Shown here one piece after another: positions 51,634 to 63,007 of a DNA stretch of 64,000 bases (position 1 is its first letter; every line of letters begins with the position of its first letter). A program made the translations under genes and the position numbers. Source of the DNA: Zerene cesonia (lineage: Eukaryota; Arthropoda; Insecta; Lepidoptera; Pieridae); NCBI RefSeq assembly GCF_012273895.1, contig NC_052108.1:2232001-2296000 (forward strand), in the 5' to 3' direction. The notes beneath the pieces were generated by a model, which was not told the DNA's origin, made no database searches, and saw only the letters and a program-made list of their open reading frames with translations.

Positions 51634-51835
51634 TTGTTTTTATTGTTAAAGCAGGCAACCGAGCTGAGCTGAGAGCTGATGTTTCGCAGAGGTAGGTAGT
51701 GTCTCTGCGAATTCGCTGCCCGCTTTAAAAAATTAAGGGACAGGGAGGGATTCACGACAGGTATAAAGGAATGGAGTGCGAAAATGAAAAAAGGATACAG
51801 GTATAAACATAGTATTATCTATATCCCTGGGAGGC
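51634..51835 (-). mobile_element. SINE-like retroposon, copy B
   Basis: On minus it shares with copy A (26377-26716): 'aaagcgggcagcgaattcgc', 'agagacactacc', and 'cagctcggttgcctgctt' before an A-rich tail. It lacks the 'ggtggtgatcgtttaccatc' block of copy A and has diverged upstream, so the two are related but not recent duplicates. Confidence 0.65.
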
Positions 51836-54800
51836 TTTATCTCATCTATAAAAGAAAACAAAAATTGTGCAATTGAAGTCAACCGAAACCACCCGATCTT
51901 ATATAATTTTAGTAAATCAATAAATAACACCCATAAAAATAGATTTCTGCACCATCAATATCCTGTAATACAGTAACATTTCCTTTACCAGCTATATTCC
52001 AGTTAAATTGTTTCAACCGGCAACGGCGCAAATAAAATCATTTCCTTATATGTACTTATCTTTTATCGCACTACAGATTCGCTACTGACTTTATAATCTG
52101 TGGAATCGTGATAGTTTAAGAGCTCCACAAATAAACACCGTTTGTTCCAATTTCCTTAGCCTTAGACTACACGGTCTCTTAAGGAGTATGATACACTTGT
52201 TCTGTTGAGTTTTAAATATGAAGGTTCACGTTCTTTAAGCTAAACACACCCACGTCTCTTTTGTTTTTTTGCCTTAAGAAAATTGTAATACGTTAAGTTA
52301 TTGCCACTAAGCCAAACTTCATTTTACGAAAACTATCAAACGTTCTTATACAAAAAAAAAACCGGTCCAGTAGGTCTATTTTGTTTAAAAATAATAAATG
52401 CTGGCTTTTAATCTATCAAACTATTATTTTCTCGTAACGTGTATATACGTTAGTGCTCTCATTGAAATAAAGAAAAAATGATCAATCAGACCTCCAACTA
52501 TTACTCATAAGGTTCTTTTAATACTAATCTTACCTAGATTCTAGATAAAATGTAGATTCTAGGTAGGCTAAAAGCGAAAAAATGATGTATCTAGTATCGA
52601 TCCCTAAACGGTGTTTCTGGTAATTAATTATTATGTATTATGTAAGTGAGAAAGGGGCATAACTGTTTGTTGTATATTATTCCGTGTAATTTATAATATG
52701 GTTACCTTTTATGTGCAAACGAATTTATTATCCTCAAAGGTCTACCAACATACAATCCGTTATTTCTATAAAATATTAGTTTACATAAAACAAACAAACT
52801 ACAAATTATAAGACTGAACATATTACAAAAAAAATTAATCAGAAGTCAATAATAATAAAGTGATGTTTAAATAAAGAGGTGGTTACAAATTTTTACTGTA
52901 TAATTATTAAAAATTATATGATACTCTTTTGTATTAGTATTTGAGGTCTGAAGGCTTAGTAAGTTTTTTTCAATAAATACAGTAATCAATGCGTTGATTC
53001 GCTTGTAATAATAATGACCAACTGCAAAATTACACTCAATAAATATTGCCATATCCTGTCAAGTCATATATTAGTTATTATAATGGTATGTAATTGCAAA
53101 ATTTTATTGATTTAACTGATTAAATTTGCTACATAATACTAGGTACCAAGTTCATATAAATTCTTCATAAAATTAATGGGAATATAATAAGCAACGTTCT
53201 TATTTCAAATAACTAAACGAAAATAATGAATAGCAATGTGCAAAAAATTAATGAGTAGGTGCAATTAGATATTAAAAATGATCACTAGTTAATAATACAT
53301 AGTCGCTATATAATTATTGGTTAATGATATCTATATATCAACAAGATACATGTCCGTCAATTAAATCATGCAAGAACGAGAACAGAAAGACAAAACGTTT
53401 CAAGATTTATCAATAATTATGACTTATTACCTACCCGTTGGCAATACTGAACGTTAACGAATGTGTTATTCGTTAGAAGTAATAATAACTTTAATTGCCT
53501 GTTAAAGTACGATCACTTTTACATTAGTTTCCGAGATTGCCAGTTACGTGAGTAATATTTTATTAATGTAGTGAGGAAGCCGCATTTGATTCTTGCATAA
53601 CTAATGTGTAGATATAAAGCAATAAAAGGTTTGCTGCCTGTACTATATATGTGGAATCATTATTGGATTAGTGAGAAATATAATCGAAGAACTTAAAAAG
53701 GATAATTATCGTTTACTTCAAATGGTTCTTAATTAAGCAGTTAAAAACACATATAATCGAGTTTTATACCTTTTAAAGCAAACTATTTCATTGTGAGCAC
53801 GCTGTGTATATTTGTCGTCGTAAGTTTTTACGTGGGACGAAATAACGACGTAAGGTACTAATTTTTGTTAAGAAAAACTTGGTAACTGCTTATTTTTATG
53901 GAAAGAGCCATTTAGTTTTATATATAGTTCTCGTTAGTACGACGCCTCGTCAGGGGGCCATCGAATATATGTTACCTTACAATCATGGCATACGGAATTG
54001 ACTTTATACTGTTTTTATATAGCTTTCATGTCAATAAAGTTGCATTGATGGAGATTTCAATCAGACGTTGATTCAATTATACAAGTCGCGCAATTTGTAA
54101 AACTTACCTCCAGAATTCACACGCCAACACCTTGAGTTCACGCAATTATTGACCCGTTTATAACTGGATATATTGTTTTAACTTCCATTCAATTACAATT
54201 ATATGAATGTATTGTTTCTGTGTGTAAAAAAAATATATTGAGTAACCAATCTTTTTTCGGCTAAAACGTAATCTTATTTTCTAATAACAATTAAAATGAA
54301 ATGTTCAGTCTTATTGATGTCTGTCTTGGCCAAAACGAGGAAAAAAGTTAGTGTGCTTATAACCATCAAAATAGCAATCTGAATCTAAGGAAGCCCATAG
54401 TCAATAGTCGCAGTGTTAGAATGCGAAACTTAACAGCGTCAAAATTATAGCACTGTTGTTAATATTCATCATGAAATTAGTAGCATTGACGATCCTGATT
54501 TGATTTCATAAAGACTAGTACTTATTGTAGGTTAATAAATGTTTGTATGACCGATATTCCCTGTAGATGGAGTTTCTTAGTTCATAGGGTAAGCTTCTAA
54601 TCTATGTTTTTTATTATAGAATATGATATGATTTACACACTCAAGTGAAATCCGAAAGTCCGGTAATTACCTGCATCATGTAGGCGAGCGAGCGAGGTGT
54701 AGTCTGTTTTGTGCGCAAGAGTAAAAGAGCGCCGCAAATGTCATAATCGTTGTTGTTTTAAAAAGAATATTGTTGATGTGTTACCTGCCTATCCTTTTGA

Positions 54801-57133
54801 GGCGCTTTTTGAAGCGTAACCTACACTTTTTTTTAATCGTTAGATATCAAAGTACTAGCTACTTAACTTTTTGCCTAAAACCTTTCAATTAAATGAAACG
54901 TTCACGTATGTAGGTGCTTACAGGTACTTACTAATAAAAAAATTAATAATAGTAATATAAAATTAAGCAACAATGTTGCTCTCTAAGCAATGAAGGAAGA
55001 AAATGTTTTGTCTAATTATATAATTCCTTCACAGAACTCGCCTCAGCCGCATTTTTGGATTCCGAGATGATTCATGTACTATGTGCCGCTCAATTACAGT
55101 TAAATAACTACACATAATTTTGTGAAAGTTTCCATTCATTCAAGTTGTTTGGATAATTTTATAATGCTTCAAGCTTCAAGATGCGTAGAAAGTAAGATAG
55201 GTATATTAATCGTAGATACGAAAAATAGTTAAAACTAGTGTTTAGAGATGATACTATTGTTTATCAGATATAATTATTATCATTTTAAAAAATCTTATTT
55301 GATATGAAGATAGTTTGAGACCCCAGAAAGAACATAATTTAACATGGTTTTTGTACGGAATACGGAATACCCACGGAAACGGGAACTGGTAAGGATTCAG
55401 AAAAGGGATAAAAAAAATCTACATTATCAATTGCCATAAATGTGGCCTTGTTTGGTAAACGCCGTTTCAAATAAAGCGAAAGATGGGAATATACACTTCA
55501 CTAGCTATTTCGCAATGTTTTCTAGCTACTTCTTTGACTACTTCTACTGACTAAATATGATAATAAAATCTCTACTTTTCCATTTTATACTTTACAAATT
55601 GGTCTTGTTATTACTGCTTAGAAAAGGAACGTTATATTCTAAAAACTTCATTAAATCGATCATTAAAACAACACCAAAATCACTATAAATCTATTCATGC
55701 TGACAATCCAATCTACATTGATTTCATCAACTTTATCCGACAAAAAATTACATTATAAATAATGTTACTATTACCACACAATTTTATTGCCTGTCATACG
55801 TTTGAATTACGACTGGTTTTAATCGAGTTCTTTTGATTTATAGACTTTTATAGATCACTTACAATACTCAATGCCTTCATACGTTTGTGGATATGTAACA
55901 TTTTCTTAATAACAACTTCAATCCCTATAAAACGATGTAATACAGGTTTTCTGGAATGAAACGCATTCGAAAATGCTTTAATAACTATCAATTTGCTATA
56001 ATGAAGATCTTCATACGATTTTAGAATAATAATGACTTATTATAGCATATAATCTGAATCAAGTGTTCTTGTATGCAAAATTCATTTTTTTAATATGCCT
56101 TAGTACAAGATTGCCAATTTTATTTTTACCTCGTTATTTACTCCTACCATTTAAGTAGTGTCCGACTATTATCGCCTTCGTAGAAATATTACCTCAATAC
56201 ACAGCATGAAAGATCATAAAATGTTGCCTTACTCCTAAGAATTCCCTCGTGTTGTTTCAGAATCCATTCATAAATAATGCATTTACAAGGAATGAGCGTA
56301 AAATTGAGTTGATACTGTATACTTACCAAACGTGATACTGATATTATCAAACCGAAAAACAAAAACCGGCGATCCCGCCAAGAATACAGATAAAATAAGA
56401 TCGGACAGCATCTGAGCATAGCCTTTGATTTTCTAATAAGCCATAAATAATTAATTAATCGTGTGACTGTCCTGCGATTGTATAATGAGGTGCGCTTGCG
56501 TGAAGTATAGGCAAAAAGCGTGGTTGCGCCTACGAGAGCTGAATATGTAAGGCGTTATTTATTTTTTCGTGTCCCTGCGGTAGGTATGTGGCTAGATTCT
56601 AGTTACCATACATCAACATCCGCACTTTTTATGGCCTTAGCTGGAACACTGTAACGGTTCTCTTTGCGCATTTGAGGCGGGTGTTGCCATTTTTGGGGTG
56701 CTTTTTTGTAATTTCCCTAGTTCATTGCTATCAGGAATTCTGCAGTGTTGACAAATACAGCAGCCTCTATTACATAATTATACTCGTTTGACAAGTCAAC
56801 ATATTTGTTCTGTTGCATTCCATACAGTATATATCTATAAATTTTACTGAGATTATATTGTAAGTGTAAGCCATAAAGGACTCGCATAATTCATTATAAC
56901 TTATTTAAATGTGTCCATATATAATTAGTAATATTATATTAAATGCGCGAATAAATAAAATACAAACAAAATGAATAATTTTCATATCAAAAATAATTTT
57001 ACGAATAAAGCTAATAGCTGTTTCTTTTGATATTTTTTAAAGGTGCGTATTAGGAGATATAAACTTTTATTTCTTTCCAGATTTTTAACATAGAGAAAAT
57101 AATTCGAATATTTTCAAATAATTCTTTATTTAT
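51836..57133. other. Long non-coding stretch
   Basis: No gene in 5.3 kb up to the PRMT7 end. A dyad ('acctagattcta' / 'tagattctaggt') lies at 52533-52568. 54680-54740 has a (GAGC)n-like patch. 56500-56720 is mildly GC-richer. None has a recognisable identity. Confidence 0.35.
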
Positions 57134-57180
57134 GACCGTCTCCTTGGTGCAGTGAGCTGAGAACCGAGGGGTCCTAATCA
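57134..57180 (+). repeat. Possible SINE head fragment
   Basis: 'gaccgtctccttggtgcagt' followed by 'gagctgagaaccgaggggtc' resembles the tRNA-like head of lepidopteran SINEs. No B box is visible, so it is a truncated or decayed copy at best. Confidence 0.3.
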
Positions 57181-57407
57181 CCTACTTGATAACATAAATA
57201 CTTGAATATAAAGAAAATCGATTAATGAAATAGATGTATCTGTCAGTCTGCCCCATTCCCCGCTAGAGGACTTGACTATTCCTGCGGAGAATACTACTTA
57301 TATGTATTTTATCTGCTGAAAACTAAACAATGCTTTTATTTATCAAACTAAAAACAACAATATATCATCCTTAAAATGAATGAAAAGTTTTTTGGACCTT
57401 GATTATT

Positions 57408-57530
57408 TTATAACGCAAAAACCACTGGGCCGATTTCAAAAATTCTTTCACCATTAGAAAGCTGCATCTTCGTTGACTGACATAGGCTATAATTGTATCA
57501 CGTGCGAAGCCAGGACAAACAACTAGCATT
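57408..57530 (+). mobile_element. RTE-like non-LTR remnant just downstream of PRMT7
   Basis: Contains 'aacgcaaaaaccactgggcc', 'gatttcaaaaattctttcac', 'gacataggctataattgtat' and ends 'acaactag', the pattern of a common lepidopteran repeat 3' region. Shares its middle with 32540-32623 and 3001-3145. It begins within about 30 nt of the PRMT7 mRNA end. Confidence 0.6.
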
Positions 57531-57561
57531 AAATAAAACACCCAAAAAAGTATAACGTACA

Positions 57562-57567
57562 TTTATT
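57562..57567 (-). terminator. Probable polyadenylation signal of PRMT7
   Basis: AATAAA on the minus strand only 9 nt after the PRMT7 stop codon, so the 3' UTR would be about 25-40 nt. A repeat remnant starts roughly 30 nt further downstream. A weaker or later signal cannot be excluded. Confidence 0.6.
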
Positions 57568-57575
57568 GTAACAAT

Positions 57576-57686
57576 TTATGATTCAGTAGCAACCAAATCG
57601 ATCACCATATTGAACTGTCCCTTCTCCAAATCACACGCAACTTGATAATTCCATTTGTCCGCACTTGACACTATTTGGGCATTTTT
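57576..57686 (-). CDS. Prmt7: PRMT7 coding exon 8 (residues 650-685 and stop)
   Basis: Last exon, after TATTTTTAG. It encodes 36 residues, including 'WNYQVACDLEKGQFNMVIDL', which lines up with the final beta-strands of human PRMT7 ('[20 protein letters not shown]'). It ends in TAA at 57576-57578. The preceding intron is interrupted by an interspersed repeat, which explains why the exon stands apart from exon 7. Confidence 0.9.
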   Translation of the reverse strand, partial: KNAQIVSSADKWNYQVACDLEKGQFNMVIDLVATES

Positions 57687-60600
57687 CTAAAAATAATCAA
57701 TTAATTTATTTATTTATTTATGTCAGTAAATAACTTATAAATTAATGTTACAAAAAATAGCTTCACTAGTATAAAACAAAGTCGTTTTCTCTGTCCCTAT
57801 GTCCCTTATTTATGCTTAAATTTTTAAAACTACGTAACGGATTTTGATGGTTTTTTTAAAGATAGAATGATTCAAAAGGAAAGTTTATATGTATAATAAC
57901 ATCAATTAAACTACTCTGAATTAACGCGTGCGAAGCCTCGGGAAAAAACTAGTAATATATGGCAACAGATCATTTTTTTTAAACAGATTTATTTCTATCA
58001 ACGCATCATGCATATAATACCGGTATTTTAGATATGTAGGAAGATAAAACTCCTACAGAAATTTTCCAGTATTAGCTTAGAAAAGAAAAAAAAACTGTTT
58101 TTATAGTATAATATACTCACTAAGATTTTCACACCCTGTCTTGAATGCATATCCCATTGCACTTGTTGGCCAATGATGGGCCACTCTGTTGGCCCAGTAC
58201 TTATTGGTTTGCCACCAATTATCCAAACCGCCCATATTGCGAAGCCATTCACTGCGAAACTACCGTCAGACGATTCTCTAAAAATAAGAATTCAACATTA
58301 GTAAAAAGTTAATAAAAACATCTAATAACAGTAATATAATTAATTATTGTTTATCTCTTTTCATATGTATGTTGTTTAAGCCAATATCAAATGTATAACT
58401 ATCAATATTTACTATAAACAACACAACAAATCTCAGAACTATATTCTATATTTTAAATTATTCAGTACCGACCGCTTAACAGACCGCTTTTAAATGTAAA
58501 TGCCTTTTAACTTTTTAAACATCATAATTTAAAAATATACGACAGATAGAAGACCGAAGCTAGTTTCTTCACTCTATGACGTCACACAGACGGAACTGCT
58601 TGCTCAAGGGGCGCGGGTTTGTGGAAGTGAAGAATTTGTCGCTAACTTGTAAGGGTTTATAAGTAATAGTTGTGACGTCATGTCAATCATACAGGTACAT
58701 AACAGAATGAATAATTATCAATTTTTTGTATGAATGTCATTCAGAATAATGAACAATACTCACGCTATCGTGTTCACACCGTCTGTTGCAAATGTTGCTT
58801 TAAGATCTTTCAAATGTACTTCTAGAAGTTTCTTCGGCTGCCCACTACATTTGCAAGGATACTCCCAGAGAGGCTGAGCCTCGATTTCTGCATCACTTAT
58901 TATTCGTGAATTCTGCAATTGTTATATTTATTTATTGCTTTGAATCCATGAAAGAATTAATAAAAAATGTTTATTTCGCGTGTAAACTTTTTTTTGTAAA
59001 AAAAAACAAAATGAACCTCCCTTTGGATTGGCACATCTAAATACAAAAAAACTGCAAAACTATTTACAAAACTTTACTACTTTACCAATTTCTTCACTCT
59101 AATAGCACAAATTAAATAAAAAAAATCACGGAATCAATAATGGATGAACATAATTAATTTGTATGTATTTATGTAAAACACATACATACACTCACCTCGA
59201 CCAGCTCATCAAATATTCCCATATGGATCCCTTCACAAACATTTAATGGTATCCTTATTTTATGCAAATCATTAAACTCAACCGGCATCGCCCAAAATTC
59301 ACAGACTTCCGGCATAATAGCCACACTTTCCTTCAAATTACTTCTGTATTTATGCAAAAGATAAGCAACCTTTAAATTCTCCCACGGTAATATTGCACTA
59401 CTAAAATTCGGATCACAAATAACATTTGTAACTTCACTAAGAATCTCTTCACTTGGCTCTGATATAATTTTCACATTGTCTATTGAATTCTCCTTCAAAT
59501 AATCATTCAAAATGCTTATGTGTAAATGCATATTTTCCATAATGTACACCATTTTCGCGCCCATTTTCGCTGCAGCAAGTCCAAGAAAACTACTTCCATT
59601 TAAGTCTAGTACAATTGCGTCTCTTACTAAATCTTCTTTTATCTGTGCTAGCATCTTTTTACTTCGTCTTCCATCATTCAAATACGACACATGGGTTCTT
59701 GATAATGCCATATGAACACCACACTCACATATTGGTCGTACATACTTTGTGTACTTTGTTTCATGGTTTTCTAAATAGAACCATAAGGAATATTCATCTT
59801 GACAAGAGACTAGAGTTGCTTCTGAGTCCTTTTGCACGGAAATAGGTTGTGGAAGATAGTACACTGCCTGCATCCAATGATCGCGCCATGGTATAGAGTC
59901 TTGCGGTCTTTCGGATGACAAATCAGCATCTGGATGACTCCACCATGGGGCACAACTTAATACAATTTTACCTGAAATATAAAATTCTAAGTAACTAAAT
60001 GCATTAAATATTAGTATATATTATACAATTGTAATTTTAACTTAACTAACTTAACAACAAATTGTAACTTTCATATACCATTGACATTTTATTGTTGTTG
60101 AATAAGAATTGTTGTTTAAATATTTAAAATTACCAAGAAGAGATAATTAGTTAGTAATTAATACCTTCTGTATCCATATTAAGCTCCCACCACATAAACA
60201 CAATCTGGGCATTGGCTGTAGCCATCACAGTGAACTGTTGTTTAACAGTCCTCTTCATATTAATAGCTGAACGGCCTGACCAATCATAATAAAATACAGG
60301 AATCTGGTCGGAAATCTCTGTAAAGGCATTTCGAGGCAATTGCGATAATTGTATATCATGTACAGCTGCTGAACCGGCACATGCTTTCATCTGGAATGAG
60401 TAAGAAATTGCTTATGTAATGTTTTGAAAAAAAAATTTCTTTAAAACATCATAAACATTTTTTTTTTGCTTGCTTAAATTTACAATGGCCTGTGAAAAGA
60501 TAAGAGAGCTCATGTGCTCCCTAACTAAAGAAGGGTTGCAGTGTAATTCAAACCCTGTAGCCGCTCCCGAAACATCATTATTATAATTTAAATCATAAAC

Positions 60601-62100
60601 ATAAAAAATATTACTGAAAATATAATATAATAAATATATAGTAGAAATATGTCTATATTCATCTAAATAAGTATACAGTAACTGTTACAGAAGCATTTTG
60701 AATTTCTGGTGAATATTCTTATCTAGTAGCTGCTAGAAAAAAAATGTTCCTATGCTAAATATGCTTACAATTCTATGCTCCTGTAGAATTATAAACAACC
60801 AATGAACAAAATTATCATAATATAATGTACCGTAACATCATCATCATATTCAGGTAACCTCACCTTAGAAGGAGTCCTCAATATTATTTCTAAATCCTCA
60901 TTAGCCAAATCATTCAATTTGTTCCATTTCTGTAACGTTGGACATTCCACAACTTGTGCATATATAACAGCCGAATCTGGTACAACAATACAATCTTTCT
61001 CTAGAAGATGCTTGTGGGCATGATCAAATGTAGACAGTGCTCCTAGAAAATTTAAGTATTATTATTATTATTTTATCAACATAATGTCTATCATTTACAT
61101 TTCAAATACATATAAATATGGATTAATCTCTATCTTAATTACATGACTGATTAAATATTCATACAATGTAATTTCCAGTAACTGCAAATAGTAAAATAAG
61201 GGATAGATTAATTAAATATGTAAAAGATATAGCTCAAACTACCTTCACCGATCAATTCAGTGTCAAAGACCTCAGTAACAAGTATATTGGCCCTCTCCTT
61301 CATATCTCCGTCCTCTGCAACCACCAACTCAGTTGATCTTTTAGGTATGACCTTAATCTTATCTGCTACCCCATTACGCTGCAGTATTTTAAGACAACAG
61401 TCTGCCATAGGCTTAAAAGCCTCACAAGCTGTTATTGAGTCTGCACCACATTTTGCTGCCATTATTGATAATAGCCCAGTTCCAGTACCTGAAATTTGTA
61501 TACACTTTGTTTAAGTGTTAATGTATTAAAAATTGTCTCCAAATGAGGCAGATTTTAAAATTTTTTGCTTTGACAAAGGAGGGTTTGTTTACAAATTGAG
61601 CCACCTACTTAGCCACATAAGTTCTAAATATCCACTCAAAATGCATGGAATAATTATATTACATAATCAGAAGTGACCAGAAAATTTGCATTTGATAGCA
61701 TTGTGGTGGTACACGCTTTTAGTCATTTTATGAGCCCTTTTTAGAGTGGCGAGTTGTCCCTTTTTGAAAAACAAAGTGGCTGCACTTAATACTTTAAACA
61801 GCCTCACTATTAATAAAGATGATTTTTATTATTATTATTACTATCAATAGCACCCCAAACTAGATTAAAATTGTAAAAGATTTTACCAATATCTAGAACA
61901 TTGGCCTTCTTTCCCTCTGTGTGCATCTTTTCTATAGCCAGTTGTAGAGCTCGATAATATTTCTTGTTCCTCTCAGTATCGTGAAGCATATCAGCAAACG
62001 CAGACCGTGCTATTTCCTGGTGATAATCATAGTCTTCGTGTTGGACATCCCATTCTGTACTGCCGGTTAAAGGGTTCCTTTTCTGCGTAAACACTTGCAT
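57576..62100 (-). CDS. Prmt7: Protein arginine N-methyltransferase 7 (PRMT7 / Art7), complete, 8 coding exons
   Basis: PRMT7 transfers methyl groups from S-adenosylmethionine to arginines of proteins such as histones and RNA-binding proteins and, in the family, makes only monomethylarginine. Coding exons on the minus strand: 61887-62100, 61243-61488, 60864-61042, 60165-60390, 59196-59971, 58764-58912, 58121-58277, 57576-57686. Every intron is GT-AG and all phases join, giving 2058 nt and 685 residues, close to the 692 of human PRMT7. Visible motifs: Y24-D-Y-H-Q-E; motif I V68-L-D-I-G-T-G-T-G76 with post-I acidic E94; double-E loop E144 and E153 (the numbers I recall for human); D319-H-W321 in place of the THW loop of other PRMTs; C370-x-C372-x2-H375, probably part of the zinc site between the two halves. 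The second methyltransferase domain (about 380-685) has a glycine-poor motif I (V409-L-D-L-N-G-S-S-F), as usual for the inactive half. The start is the first ATG after an in-frame TAA at 62140-62142, in the context CAAAATG. Confidence 0.97.
57761..57955 (-). mobile_element. Interspersed repeat in PRMT7 intron 7
   Basis: Matches, from memory, a frequent lepidopteran non-autonomous repeat. Read along plus it runs 'actagtataaaacaaagtcg', 'tctgtccctatgtccctt', 'acggattttgatgg', then ends 'acgcgtgcgaagcc...actag'. The final 65 bp are shared with 33481-33546. It sits inside the 434-bp last intron without touching either splice site. Confidence 0.65.
58121..58277 (-). CDS. Prmt7: PRMT7 coding exon 7 (end of A597 to L649)
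   Basis: Encodes 'FAVNGFAIWAVWIIGG' and 'TGPTEWPIIGQQVQWDMHSRQGVKIL', in the place of the human 'HAAVLWMEYHL' segment of the C-terminal beta-barrel. The acceptor is TATTTTTAG. The donor is TTA|GTGAGT at 58120; reading through it would add a few residues and then a stop, so splicing here is strongly favoured. Confidence 0.93.
58764..58912 (-). CDS. Prmt7: PRMT7 coding exon 6 (N548-I596, two bases of A597)
   Basis: Contains 'EAQPLWEYPCK', a strong match to the 'PHPLWEYPCR' box of vertebrate PRMT7, followed by a beta-strand-rich stretch ending 'TDGVNTI'. The acceptor is AATTGCAG, the donor GC|GTGAGT. The exon has no start codon of its own and is recognised only from homology and phase. Confidence 0.93.
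59196..59971 (-). CDS. Prmt7: PRMT7 coding exon 5 (G289-E547), largest exon
   Basis: Holds the end of the first catalytic domain (A-P-W-W-S-H-P and W-R-D319-H320-W321-M-Q), the linker with the C-x-C-x2-H putative zinc ligands (370-375), and most of the degenerate second methyltransferase domain. That domain includes its motif I relic (409-419) and an 'S-S-A-I-L-P-W-E-N-L' segment where PRMT7 normally has 'T-S-L-L-P-W-H-N-L'. The 776-nt length fits phase: two bases, then 258 codons. The acceptor is ATTTCAG, the donor GAG|GTGAGT. Confidence 0.97.
60165..60390 (-). CDS. Prmt7: PRMT7 coding exon 4 (M214-T/E288, first base of G289)
   Basis: Beta-barrel segment containing V-H-D-I-Q-L-S-Q-L and 'AQIVFMWWELNMDTEG', matching the PRMT7 stretch ending 'WWDIEMDPEG'. 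The acceptor is ATTCCAG just before an ATG codon that is internal, not a start. The donor is GAAG|GTATTA. Confidence 0.95.
60864..61042 (-). CDS. Prmt7: PRMT7 coding exon 3 (G154-K213)
   Basis: Follows TTTTCTAG and joins in frame to give G-A-L-S-T-F-D-H-A-H-K-H-L-L, matching the PRMT7 segment 'ALPSYEHAHRHL' after the double-E loop. It contains the 'VPDSAVIYAQVVE' strand leading into the dimerisation and beta-barrel part. It ends on a complete codon, AAG|GTGAGG. There is no in-frame ATG near its start, so a search for open frames beginning with ATG would miss this exon. Confidence 0.94.
61243..61488 (-). CDS. Prmt7: PRMT7 coding exon 2 (G72-E153)
   Basis: Begins after TTTCAG and completes the GTGTG loop of motif I. 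It carries E94, which by homology binds the SAM ribose, the 'AFKPMAD' stretch typical of PRMT7, and the double-E loop T-E144-V-F-D-T-E-L-I-G-E153 that holds the substrate guanidinium. The donor is GGTAGTTT at 61242, after the first base of the G154 codon. Confidence 0.96.
61887..62100 (-). CDS. Prmt7: PRMT7 coding exon 1 (residues 1-71, first base of G72)
   Basis: Encodes the N-terminal segment with the D-Y-H-Q-E-I-A-R-S helix that closes over SAM, and the start of motif I. The donor is G|GTAAAA at 61886, splitting the first glycine codon of the SAM-binding loop. The frame stays open upstream only to 62139, where the first codon is TTG, preceded directly by TAA; so translation starts at the ATG at 62098-62100. 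Confidence 0.95.
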
Positions 62101-62142
62101 TTTGTCCCTATTTATTGTGCTCGTAAACCTAGTTGTCAATTA

Positions 62143-63007
62143 TCATTCGAAAATATTAAATACATTTATAAATATGACTAAATAACCATGACTTCTCGCC
62201 GGTGATACCTTTTGGATATATTTGATGTTATTAACTTATATAATTTTCCGTAAATAATACTCGGCATCAAAATTACAAAGACTAGCCTTTTTATAAATGA
62301 AATAAATAAACACTCATGCAAATTGTTATTTAATTTTGCATATTTTTATTTGAGTATCTCACGAGGAAAACATGAGTTAAACTTTTGACATAGAAGTGAC
62401 ACTAATGACAGGTGTATGAGGTAACTTTTGACTTTGGCAAATACCATGTATCTTAGAAAATAAAAGAGGTACCTATGTACACTATCAGAAGGTACATACC
62501 ATTCAAAGTTTCAATATATGTACTAGTTCTATAAAAAATATTGAATGGATTAAACAAAAAGATCTTGATCTACTTGCTAAATTTGACACACTGTTGTTAC
62601 ACTTTGTTGTTTGTATGATGAATCACAGCTTAACAATAAGATATCAACAATCTTTCCTAACTATTTGAAGCATAAAAAGCTTGTTTAATGTATTAAGAAT
62701 AACATGTTTTATATTTTGTATTCGTTCTTAACGTATATAGGTTTTCCAATAATTACCTAGGTAACACTTACGGCTTACGACTCGAAGCATAATAAATGCA
62801 ATAGGCTGGATAGCTACAAAATTTTCTAGTATGAGAATATGCGATATTCTTAGAAAAACTTTTAAGCAAAGGCTTTTTTAAATCAGTAAAAACTAATAAC
62901 TTATTGATTTAATGTTAAAATAAGTTAATATTTTATTTATGGCAAGAAATTGACAATGCAGTACTAGTTGTCATTTGAATCTTCTTTCATTACGACGTTT
63001 TACTATC
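62143..63007. promoter_or_regulatory. Shared upstream region between PRMT7 and the divergent gene at 63008
   Basis: About 860 bp separate the two start codons, which point away from each other, so both promoters must lie here. Nearest PRMT7 is an A/T-rich 5' leader. Nearest the plus-strand gene is a less AT-rich patch (62950-63007). I see no clear TATA box at a suitable distance on either side and no repeat. Confidence 0.55.

Noticed and set aside
59512..59845. Open frames on plus opposite PRMT7 exon 5
   Set aside because: They are mirror frames of a real exon with no family resemblance and no splice or start context.
61260..61514. 84-codon frame on plus opposite PRMT7 exon 2
   Set aside because: It is an antisense shadow of the exon that encodes motif I and the double-E loop.
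62101..62139. PRMT7 N-terminal extension of 13 codons
   Set aside because: The upstream codon at 62137-62139 is TTG, with an in-frame TAA directly before it. The ATG at 62098-62100 has an ideal CAAAATG context and matches the family's N-terminus.
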